NCBI GenBank assembly: GCA_030838265.1
Contig: JAUTXA010000076.1
Span: 1-5,334, forward strand
Origin: Actinomycetota bacterium
GTDB taxonomy: Bacteria > Actinomycetota > Acidimicrobiia > Acidimicrobiales > BP-101
Direction: 5' to 3'
Length of the DNA stretch: 5,334 nt
Numbering within the stretch: the stretch's first letter is position 1; each line of letters begins with the position of its first letter. Under the pieces are notes generated by a model. The model made no database searches. It was not told the origin of the DNA and saw only the letters and a program-made list of their open reading frames with translations. Shown in pieces: positions 1-5,092 of this stretch. A program made the translations under genes and the position numbers.

Positions 1-110
1 GCACCAAGGGCCAGCCCCACACCACCATCGAGGGAGGCGGGCACTTCCTGCAGGAGGACCGCGGCCCCGAGCTGGCCAAGGTGGTCGCCGACTTCGTGGC
101 CCAAGGCTGA
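1..110 (+). CDS. Haloalkane dehalogenase-like alpha/beta hydrolase, C-terminal end (partial)
   Basis: Only the last 35 codons are present; the frame starts at base 3 and ends at the TGA at 108-110. The translated tail contains TTIEGGGHFLQEDRGPELA followed by a short helix ending in VADFVAQG. This is the usual C-terminus of haloalkane dehalogenases of the alpha/beta-hydrolase fold. The histidine of GGGHFLQED (bases 42-44) would be the catalytic base of the Asp-His-acid triad. The nucleophile, cap domain and halide-binding tryptophans lie outside the window. Known members hydrolyse carbon-halogen bonds to an alcohol plus halide in the cytoplasm, but close relatives act on other substrates, so the reaction is a family-level inference. 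The gene runs convergently into the small minus-strand gene, with 25 bases between the two stop codons. Another hydrolase of the same superfamily, such as an epoxide hydrolase, is possible, but the HFLQED signature favours the dehalogenase branch. Confidence 0.75.
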   Translation, partial: TKGQPHTTIEGGGHFLQEDRGPELAKVVADFVAQG

Positions 111-140
111 CCAGCCGTCCGCCCGGCCCGCCGGCTCAGC
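106..140. terminator. Candidate bidirectional hairpin spanning two convergent stop codons
   Basis: GCTGA at 106-110 pairs with TCAGC at 136-140. After a three-base bulge (CCA), GCCG at 114-117 pairs with CGGC at 132-135, leaving a 14-base loop. The outer stem contains the TGA of the hydrolase on one arm and the TCA (TGA on the minus strand) of the small basic protein on the other. The symmetric placement between two converging genes fits a bidirectional terminator. There is no T-tract on either side, so it is not a canonical intrinsic terminator; actinobacterial ones often lack the tract. In GC-rich DNA such stems can also arise by chance. Confidence 0.35.
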
Positions 141-462
141 GGTCGACGGCCCGCTCGAGCTGGGCCTTGGTCATCTTGGAGCGGCCCTTGACCCCGCGCT
201 GCTTGGCCTCGTTGTAGAGCTGCTCCTTGGTGCGCCCCCCCGGGCCGCGGTGCGAGCGCAGCCCGCCGCGGCGGCCCGACGAGATGTCGTCGACCGACGA
301 GCGGCTGGCCGTCTTGGCCTCGCCGGCCCTGGCCCGCTCCTTGTTCACCGTCCGCGCCGCGATCTCTTCGGCCGTGTCCTCGGATCGACCGCGGCTCTCG
401 AGACCCTCCTTGATGTGCTTGTACTGCCGCTCGCGCTTGTCGCTCCACGCCTTCTGGGGCAT
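136..462 (-). CDS. Small basic protein with C-terminal RhoN/SAP-like segment (often labelled 'plasmid stabilization protein')
   Basis: This is a 108-residue, highly charged, soluble protein with no signal peptide or membrane segment. The N-terminal part (residues 1-50) begins MPQKAWSDKRERQY and includes the helical stretch EDTAEEIAARTVNKERAR. A glycine/arginine-rich middle (about 61-77) contains SSGRRGGLRSH. The C-terminus (about 77-106) reads GRTKEQLYNEAKQRGVKGRS and then KMTKAQLERAV, the two-short-helix pattern of Rho N-terminal/SAP-like nucleic-acid-binding modules. From memory, near-identical proteins are widespread in actinobacteria and proteobacteria and are usually annotated as plasmid stabilization or Rho-termination-factor-like proteins without experimental support. 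I infer nucleic-acid binding only. I chose the ATG at 460-462 because AAGGAG sits six bases upstream and homologues start at MPQKAW. Upstream in-frame ATGs at 489 and 552 have no good ribosome site. It is divergent from the ATPase/GAF gene; I found no convincing promoter in the 185 bases between them. Confidence 0.85.
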   Translation of the reverse strand: MPQKAWSDKRERQYKHIKEGLESRGRSEDTAEEIAARTVNKERARAGEAKTASRSSVDDISSGRRGGLRSHRGPGGRTKEQLYNEAKQRGVKGRSKMTKAQLERAVDR

Positions 463-468
463 CCGGCT

Positions 469-474
469 CTCCTT
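469..474 (-). promoter_or_regulatory. Shine-Dalgarno that fixes the start of the RhoN/SAP-like gene
   Basis: The minus strand reads GAGGAAGGAGAGCCGG directly before the ATG at 460-462. AAGGAG lies at 469-474, six bases from the start codon. The upstream in-frame ATGs have no comparable purine run, so this site supports the 108-residue form over longer versions. Confidence 0.75.
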
Positions 475-647
475 CCTCGGGCTGGTCATACGAGGTCGCC
501 GATGCTGTACCCGGCCTGAGGAGGTGCCATCCCCGGCCGCGAGGGTGACCATTTCGCCGCCTCACAGCGGGCACCGGGCCAGGTGTGTCGAAAGTCTCGC
601 CTCTGGTGGTTTCGGCGGGTGGCCCGTCCGGTCAGAACTAGTCCCGG

Positions 648-2147
648 ATGGACAAGGGGGGAAGTCAGGCGCGTCTGGAGATCGCTCCGGACGGATCGTC
701 GTCCCACCTGGCGCGCCAGTGGGCTCGCCAAGCCCTGAACGACTGGGGCCTCGGCCATCTGTGCGAGGACGTCGAGATGGTGCTCGGAGAGCTCGTCGTC
801 AACGTCGTGCTGCATGCCGGCACCCCGGCCGAGATCGTCATGCGCCGGCTGGGGCCGGGGGTGCGGGTCGAGGTGAGCGATCGGCGGCCCGATCTGCTGC
901 CCGCCGAGGTCAGCACCGGGCTGACCGCCCTGTTCCAGCTCGACGAAGACGAGGGCATCGCTGGGGTCACCGCCCTCGACGCCGAGACGACCACCGGCCG
1001 GGGGCTCATGCTGGTGGCCGCCGTCAGCGACGGGTGGGGGGTGGTGCCGGGCGACTCGATCAAGACGGTCTGGGCCCAGATCGGCGGCGCGGGCCCGGAG
1101 ACAGACGAGGGCGACACCGACAGCATTCTCGACCTCGAGCCGGTCGATCCGGCGGCCGCGCCGGCGGGGGCCGCCCTGGCCCGCCTGGCCGGTGTGCCGA
1201 CTCGGCTGGTGCTGACCAGCGCCGCCAATCTCGACGACATCATCCGCGAGTTCCGCCTGGCCGGGACCACCACCGACGGGCTCAGGGGCGACCTGGCCGA
1301 GCTGGCCGAGAACTTCCTCTCGATGACGACCAACGTGCGCCAGCCCTTCCGGGAGGCCGCCCTCGCCGCCATCGAGGACCGCCGCCGCCTCGTCGACGTC
1401 ACGGTGGCCGTGCCACCTGGTGCCGTCCCGACCCTGCGGGCCTTCCGCGATGTCGTCGATCAGATCGTCTACTACTGCCGGCACGGCGACCTGCTGAGCG
1501 TCGCCCCTCCGGCCGAGATCACCGGCTTCCGCCGCTGGTACGTCGACGAGATCGAGCGCCAGGTCGGAGGGGCCCAGCCGCGCGCCTGCCCGTTCCCCGT
1601 CCTGCCGGCCGATGACCCAGCTCTCGAGCCCGCGGGCGACGTTCCTGGCGTCGTCCGCCGGCCCCGTCCGGGGTGGCTCGAGCGGGCAGCGGCGAGCTTG
1701 CGCCACGCCTTCGACGTCTCGTCCATCACCGAGACGGCGGTCAACGCCGCGGCCAACGGAATTGGGGCCAGCTCGGGGTCGCTCTGCCTGCTCGAGGAGG
1801 ACGGCATCACTGTCCGTCTCGTCCAGGGGGTGGCCTACCGCCAGGAGGTCGAGGGCCATTGGCGCACCTTCGAGGTGGGCGACGACGTCCCGGCCAGCGA
1901 GACCATCCGCACCGGCGAGCCTGTGTACCTGCGGACAATCGCGGAGCGCGACCGCCGCTACCCGATCTTCGCCTCGACCCCGGTCGTCGCCGACCACGGC
2001 CTGGCCTGCCTTCCGGTCGACCGGGGCTGCCTCGTGATCGGGTTCCCCGAGCCTCGTCCTTTCGACGCCGACGAGCAGCGGGGCCTGATGCAGCTGGCCT
2101 ATCTGGTCAACGAGGCGCTCATCGCCGCCGCCTCCCCGGACCGGTAG
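648..2147 (+). CDS. RsbW-like ATP-binding (HATPase_c) protein with C-terminal GAF domain
   Basis: This 499-residue cytoplasmic protein has three parts. Residues 10-146 are a GHKL ATPase domain of the RsbW/SpoIIAB kind: the N-box is GELVVNVVLHAGT with E48 and N52, the G1 box is VSDRRPDLLP with D78, the G2 box is GRGLMLVAAVSDGWGV at 117-132, and the domain ends at KTVWAQI. A roughly 30-residue insert (86-116) separates G1 from G2, longer than in plain RsbW. Residues 180-325 form an uncharacterised helical region, including REFRLAGTTTDGLRGDLAEL and FRRWYVDEIERQVGG (from 294). Residues 344-495 look like a GAF domain (SITETAVNAAANGIGASSGS, then a final helix LMQLAYLVNEALIAAA). Related domains phosphorylate or sequester STAS antagonists and sigma factors; here that role is inferred. 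No PP2C, STAS or DNA-binding domain is fused. The ATG at 648 is the earliest possible start, as an in-frame TAG lies at 639-641; its ribosome site is weak. The gene ends 10 bases from the convergent purU. Confidence 0.85.
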   Translation: MDKGGSQARLEIAPDGSSSHLARQWARQALNDWGLGHLCEDVEMVLGELVVNVVLHAGTPAEIVMRRLGPGVRVEVSDRRPDLLPAEVSTGLTALFQLDEDEGIAGVTALDAETTTGRGLMLVAAVSDGWGVVPGDSIKTVWAQIGGAGPETDEGDTDSILDLEPVDPAAAPAGAALARLAGVPTRLVLTSAANLDDIIREFRLAGTTTDGLRGDLAELAENFLSMTTNVRQPFREAALAAIEDRRRLVDVTVAVPPGAVPTLRAFRDVVDQIVYYCRHGDLLSVAPPAEITGFRRWYVDEIERQVGGAQPRACPFPVLPADDPALEPAGDVPGVVRRPRPGWLERAAASLRHAFDVSSITETAVNAAANGIGASSGSLCLLEEDGITVRLVQGVAYRQEVEGHWRTFEVGDDVPASETIRTGEPVYLRTIAERDRRYPIFASTPVVADHGLACLPVDRGCLVIGFPEPRPFDADEQRGLMQLAYLVNEALIAAASPDR

Positions 2148-2157
2148 CTCAGGCGGG

Positions 2158-3018
2158 TCAGTCGAACACCACCGTCTTGTTGCCGTAGACGATCACCCGG
2201 TGCTCGAGGTGGCGATGCACGGCCCGACCCAGCACCGTCTTCTCGAGGTCGCGGCCCTTGCGCACGAGATCGTCGACGGCGTCGCGGTGGGACACCCGGG
2301 CCACGTCCTGGTCGATGATCGGGCCCTCGTCGAGCACATCGGTGGCGTAGTGGGCGGTGGCGCCGATGAGCTTGACGCCTCGCTCGTGGGCCTGGTGATA
2401 GGGCCGGGCCCCGGTGAAGGCGGGCAGGAACGAGTGGTGGATGTTGATGACGCGGTTGGGGAAGGCGGCGATGACCGTCGGCGAGAGGATGCGCATGTAC
2501 CGGGCCATGACCACGACGTCGATCTCGTAGGCGCGGAGGGCGTCGAGCAGGGCCACCTCCTGGCTGGCGGGGTCGTCGGGGTCAACGGGCAGGTAGGCGT
2601 AGTCGATGCCAAAGGCGCGGGCCCCGTCCGCGTGGTCCTCGTGGTTGCTGATCACCACTGGGACCTCGGCCCGCAGCTCGCCCATGCGCCAGCGGGCCAG
2701 CTGGTCGTAGAGGCAGTGAGGCTGGCGGGAGACAAGTAGGGCGAGTCGGGGCACTTCGTCAGAGAACCGCAGGTCCTGTTGCATGGCGAAGCGCTCGACG
2801 ACGGGCCGGAGGGCCCCCGCGATCTCGGACCGCTCGAGGTCGAGGCCCTCCAGCTCGAACTCGACCCGCTGGAAGAACCGACCGCTCTGGCGGTCGATGT
2901 GCTGCTCGGCGTGGACGATGTTGCCGTGGTGGCTGGCGATGACCTGGGCGACCGCCGCGACCAGCCCGGGCTGGTCGGGGCACACCAGCAGCAGCACGGC
3001 GGTGGGCCCTGGTTCCAT
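2158..3018 (-). CDS. purU: Formyltetrahydrofolate deformylase
   Basis: PurU hydrolyses 10-formyltetrahydrofolate to formate and tetrahydrofolate in the cytoplasm. This balances the one-carbon pool and supplies formate, for example to PurT. The 286-residue length is normal for the family. Residues 1-80 are the N-terminal ACT-like domain (LLVCPDQPGLVAAVAQVIA, then GNIVHAEQHID, then GRFFQRVEFE). The linker holds the deformylase signature LLVSRQPHCLYDQLARWRMG at 94-113. The formyltransferase-fold domain follows (about 117-265): VVISNHEDH, DVVVMARYMRILSP, NRVINIHHSFLPAF with N192 and H194, and GATAHYATDVLDEGPIIDQD with H223 and D230. The Asn-His-Asp set matches the catalytic residues of PurN-type enzymes, so the protein looks active. 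The ACT domain and the HCLYD motif distinguish it from PurN. The ATG at 3016-3018 has no properly spaced Shine-Dalgarno, but a TANNNT box six bases upstream suggests a leaderless mRNA. It is divergent from the SHOCT-like gene. Confidence 0.96.
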   Translation of the reverse strand: MEPGPTAVLLLVCPDQPGLVAAVAQVIASHHGNIVHAEQHIDRQSGRFFQRVEFELEGLDLERSEIAGALRPVVERFAMQQDLRFSDEVPRLALLVSRQPHCLYDQLARWRMGELRAEVPVVISNHEDHADGARAFGIDYAYLPVDPDDPASQEVALLDALRAYEIDVVVMARYMRILSPTVIAAFPNRVINIHHSFLPAFTGARPYHQAHERGVKLIGATAHYATDVLDEGPIIDQDVARVSHRDAVDDLVRKGRDLEKTVLGRAVHRHLEHRVIVYGNKTVVFD

Positions 3019-3024
3019 CCTCTG

Positions 3025-3052
3025 AGCCTACGGGCGCCTGGCCCCGCTTCGA
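3025..3052 (-). promoter_or_regulatory. Candidate leaderless promoter of purU
   Basis: On the minus strand TAGGCT (3025-3030) fits the actinobacterial -10 consensus TANNNT and is followed by six bases (CAGAGG) and then the purU ATG. Transcription starting at the usual distance would begin on the A of the start codon. A weak -35, TCGAAG (3047-3052), lies 16 bases further upstream. The purine run AGAGG directly abuts the ATG, too close to act as a Shine-Dalgarno, which is in keeping with leaderless translation. The call rests on spacing and a short consensus only. Confidence 0.4.
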
Positions 3053-3078
3053 GGTTGTGGCGGTGCCCGCACTACACT
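3049..3078 (+). promoter_or_regulatory. Candidate promoter of the SHOCT-like gene
   Basis: TACACT at 3073-3078 fits TANNNT and is the best -10 box in the 108-base divergent gap. A weak -35 (TCGAGG, 3049-3054) lies 18 bases upstream. The predicted transcript would start near 3085 and carry a leader of about 40 bases including the Shine-Dalgarno at 3111-3118. The proposed -35 shares the TCGA core (3049-3052) with the -35 proposed for purU on the other strand. Confidence 0.35.
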
Positions 3079-3110
3079 CGGTTGTCCCGACCCGAGGGTC
3101 CGCCCCGGCC

Positions 3111-3118
3111 GGAAGGAG
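3111..3118 (+). promoter_or_regulatory. Strong Shine-Dalgarno that fixes the start of the SHOCT-like gene
   Basis: GGAAGGAG at 3111-3118 is followed by eight bases and the ATG at 3127. The open frame extends far upstream through the antisense of purU, so this site decides the start: it yields an 86-residue protein rather than the 202-residue read-through frame. Confidence 0.85.
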
Positions 3119-3126
3119 ACTCCCAC

Positions 3127-3387
3127 ATGGGCCGAACCACCTTTGGCAAGCTCGAACGCGATCGGAACAAGAAGGCCAAAGCCGCCGCCAAGCGCGAGAA
3201 GCGCCTGGCTGGCGTCGAGGAAGGCGACGAGGTCGAGACCGCGGCGCACCCCGACAACGACATCCCGACTGACGAGCTCCTGCGGCGCATCGAAGACCTC
3301 CACAAGCGCTTCGACGCTGGCGACATCAGCTACGACGACTTCGAGGAGACCAAGGCCGACCTCATGAGTCGGCTCTCAATCGACTGA
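3127..3387 (+). CDS. Small protein with basic N-terminus and SHOCT-like C-terminal segment
   Basis: This 86-residue soluble protein has two contrasting halves. Residues 1-27 are strongly basic and probably helical (MGRTTFGKLERDRNKKAKAA and on to RLA). Residues 30-47 are an acidic, likely disordered linker. Residues 50-83 form an amphipathic helix pair, ELLRRIEDLHKRFDAGDISY followed by DDFEETKADLMSRL. The pattern leucine-rich helix, then F-x-x-G-x-I/L-S/T-x-x-x-F-x-x-x-K-x-x-L-L is that of SHOCT domains, short oligomerisation modules usually found at protein C-termini. From memory, the GRTTFGKLERxR opening recurs in small actinobacterial proteins of unknown function. The basic head could bind nucleic acid or ribosomes, but nothing here proves it. 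The start is set by the GGAAGGAG site. The 3' end overlaps the end of the convergent phosphatase gene by 12 bases, so stable transcripts of the two would be antisense there. Confidence 0.85.
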   Translation: MGRTTFGKLERDRNKKAKAAAKREKRLAGVEEGDEVETAAHPDNDIPTDELLRRIEDLHKRFDAGDISYDDFEETKADLMSRLSID

Positions 3388-5055
3388 GGCGGCCGGCGCG
3401 TCGGGCTTGACCCTGACGGCGAGGATGGCGACGTCGTCGGTCGCCGTACCCGCGTAGTCGGCCAGGCCCCGCTCGACGGCGGCGACGATCTCGGAGGCGC
3501 TCAGTCCGGCCGTGCCCTCGAGGATCCGCATCAAGCCCTCGGTCTCGAGGGTTCCGGCCGCCGCCCTGGCGTCGGTGACGCCGTCGCTGTAGAAGACGAC
3601 CGCGTCGCCCGGCTGCAGCACGACCCGGCGCTCCTTCCCGTCCCAGTGCTCGAAGGGCCCGATCAGCGGGCCGGGCGCGTGCAGAGGAACGACGCCTCCG
3701 CCCCGGGCCACCAAGATCGGCGGCGGGTGGCCGCCGGAGGCCAGAGTCATCCGCATCTTCCCGCCCCCGGTGCGCAGCCGGGCGTAGGTCACGGTGCAGA
3801 AGCGGTCGGTGTCCTGGCGGTGCAGCACCTCGTTGAGGGTGGCCAGCACCGGCCGGGGTCGGCGGGCGCCCACGGCGGCGGCCCGCAGCGTGTAGCGGGT
3901 GAGGGCGGTGAGGGCCGCCGCGTCCGCGCCCTTCCCCATGACGTCGCCCAGCACGATGGCCCAGTCGTCGCGCGCCGTCTCGAACAGGTCGTAGAAGTCT
4001 CCCCCGACCTCGCCGTCGAGGTGGGCGGCGGCGTGGTAGGCGGCCGCCACCTCCATGCCGGGGACGGCGGGCAGGCTCGGCGGCAGGAGGCTGCGCTGAA
4101 GGGTCGTGGCCAGCCGGGCGAAGCGCTCGCTCGTCTTCTGCAGCTCGGCCTGCGAGCGCTCGAGGGCCGCGGCGCGCTCCTCGGCCTCTTGCACCGTCTG
4201 CTCCAACCGCACGGCTTGCTGCACGACGACCGACTGGCGAACCTCGACGAGCTGCTCGAGGGCCGTGACCTGGGAGCGGAGCGTCACCAGGTCGCGCTCG
4301 GGCGACGGCTGACCGGAGTCGAACGGCGGGTCGGTGTCGAAGGTGCGCTCGACGAACGGCAGAAGGGCGAGCTTGACCGCGGCGGCCACCGAGCCCAGCA
4401 CCTCGGCGGTCTCGGCCGACACCGGGACGGTGGCGAAGAGCACCACGGCGAAGAATGAGGTCGGCGGGATGACGCCGCCGAAGCCGACCACCGAGCGGAC
4501 GCCGTAGGCCTCGACGAAGTCCTGATCGGGCACGTGGGGGCTGCCCTTGGCCTCGTCGACGAAGAAGACATCGAACGCCCGCTCGTCGAGGCTGCGGAAC
4601 GTCCCCGGGTCGGGCGCCAGGATCTCGGCCTCCTCGAAGCCGAGCTGGCGGACGAGCTGGAAGATCATTGGCGACGCGGTCAACGCCTCCGGGCTCGGAA
4701 GCGGGATGGCTCGGTGGCTTTGCGATCGGCGCCGGTCGTTCCACGCCGGCTCGACTCCCGCCGTTCCCAACAGGGTGAGGCAGGGGGCGCCGGCCAGGTC
4801 GATGTCGCCCGCGGCGCGGAGGGCGAACTCCTGCAGCTCGGGCTCGAGCTGATCGAACGGGTGGGTCTTGTAGAGGCGGACCAAGGCGGTCGCCGGACGC
4901 TGCGCCTCCTTGTCGAGCAGGTGCTCGTGCAGGTACCGGGCGATCTCGGTGGCCGCCGCCTCGAGGCTCTTCGCTTCGGCCGCTACCTCGCGGATGTCGG
5001 CCTGACAGATGAGCAGGTCGCTGAGTCCGAAGGCCCGAAGTTCGAACACGCTCAT
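3376..5055 (-). CDS. PP2C/SpoIIE-type serine/threonine phosphatase with N-terminal GAF-like sensor region
   Basis: From the ATG at 5053-5055 the protein is 559 residues, soluble, with three parts. Residues 1-235 are a sensor-like domain with LVRLYKTHPFDQLEPELQEF at 58-77, TAGVEPAWNDRR at 98-109, AIPLPSPEAL at 116-125 and RSVVGFGGVIPP at 187-198, closing with VKLALLPF. I recall this module at the head of histidine kinases and phosphatases; it resembles GAF but is not typical. Residues 255-318 are a coiled coil. Residues 319-549 are the RsbU/SpoIIE PP2C domain, starting TLQRSLLPPSLPAVPGMEVA. Metal-binding acidic residues are intact: D353 in GGDFYD, D371 in GDVMGKG, D491 in YSDGVTDAR and D541 in TDDVAIL. 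Family members dephosphorylate STAS anti-anti-sigma factors; the substrate here is unknown. Upstream in-frame codons to 5244 read low-complexity sequence inside the neighbouring gene, so they are excluded. If the mRNA is leaderless, the start could be the GTG at codon 3. The gap to the upstream same-strand gene is 37 bases. Confidence 0.92.
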   Translation of the reverse strand: MSVFELRAFGLSDLLICQADIREVAAEAKSLEAAATEIARYLHEHLLDKEAQRPATALVRLYKTHPFDQLEPELQEFALRAAGDIDLAGAPCLTLLGTAGVEPAWNDRRRSQSHRAIPLPSPEALTASPMIFQLVRQLGFEEAEILAPDPGTFRSLDERAFDVFFVDEAKGSPHVPDQDFVEAYGVRSVVGFGGVIPPTSFFAVVLFATVPVSAETAEVLGSVAAAVKLALLPFVERTFDTDPPFDSGQPSPERDLVTLRSQVTALEQLVEVRQSVVVQQAVRLEQTVQEAEERAAALERSQAELQKTSERFARLATTLQRSLLPPSLPAVPGMEVAAAYHAAAHLDGEVGGDFYDLFETARDDWAIVLGDVMGKGADAAALTALTRYTLRAAAVGARRPRPVLATLNEVLHRQDTDRFCTVTYARLRTGGGKMRMTLASGGHPPPILVARGGGVVPLHAPGPLIGPFEHWDGKERRVVLQPGDAVVFYSDGVTDARAAAGTLETEGLMRILEGTAGLSASEIVAAVERGLADYAGTATDDVAILAVRVKPDAPAASVD

Positions 5056-5085
5056 AGGATAAATCGGACGGACGGCGGCCGTCTC
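5056..5085 (-). promoter_or_regulatory. Candidate promoter abutting the phosphatase start
   Basis: TATCCT (minus strand, 5056-5061) fits TANNNT and directly touches the ATG at 5053-5055. It sits in the only AT-rich patch nearby. A weak -35, GAGACG (5080-5085), lies 18 bases upstream. With normal -10 to start-site spacing, transcription would begin at the GTG at 5047-5049 (codon 3), giving a leaderless mRNA that starts MFELRAFGL. There is no Shine-Dalgarno before the ATG. If instead the gene is read from the upstream gene's transcript, the ATG would have to be used with very weak ribosome binding. Confidence 0.35.
5071..5083. repeat. 13-base perfect palindrome upstream of the phosphatase gene
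   Basis: GACGGC at 5071-5076 and GCCGTC at 5078-5083 are exact inverted repeats around a single G. The dyad lies in the 37-base intergenic gap and covers the spacer and part of the candidate -35 of the phosphatase promoter. The one-base centre is too tight for an RNA hairpin at full pairing, so an operator-like site is the more natural reading. All arm bases but two are G or C, so chance occurrence is not negligible. Confidence 0.3.
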
Positions 5086-5092
5086 GGCGCGG

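Noticed and set aside
502..525. GGGTAC on the minus strand (507-512) as a sigma-B-type -10 box
   Set aside because: No GTTT-like -35 lies at the required distance upstream, so there is no two-part promoter.
600..647. Promoter for the ATPase/GAF gene
   Set aside because: No TANNNT box occurs at suitable spacing; the only TA is within ACTAGT at 638-643, which fits no -10 consensus.
227..1615. 462-codon open frame on the plus strand
   Set aside because: It overlaps the RhoN/SAP-like gene antisense and the ATPase/GAF gene in another frame. The protein is arginine/proline/glycine-rich with no domain, typical of an out-of-frame reading of GC-rich DNA.
486..1997. 503-codon open frame on the minus strand, antisense to the ATPase/GAF gene
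   Set aside because: Its length follows from codon bias of the real gene. Composition is low-complexity and no motif is recognisable, while the plus-strand frame has clear ATPase boxes.
2128..2156. CCGCCT/AGGCGG inverted repeat between the ATPase/GAF gene and purU, considered as a terminator
   Set aside because: Only six pairs with a 17-base loop and no T-tract; a match this short is expected by chance in such GC-rich sequence.
3646..4458. 270-codon plus-strand frame antisense to the phosphatase
   Set aside because: It is glycine/histidine/arginine-rich with no recognisable domain, a mirror of the phosphatase codon bias.
3362..4744. 460-codon minus-strand frame overlapping the phosphatase
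   Set aside because: The arginine/glycine/alanine-rich translation lacks any domain. The alternative frame holds the full PP2C motif set.
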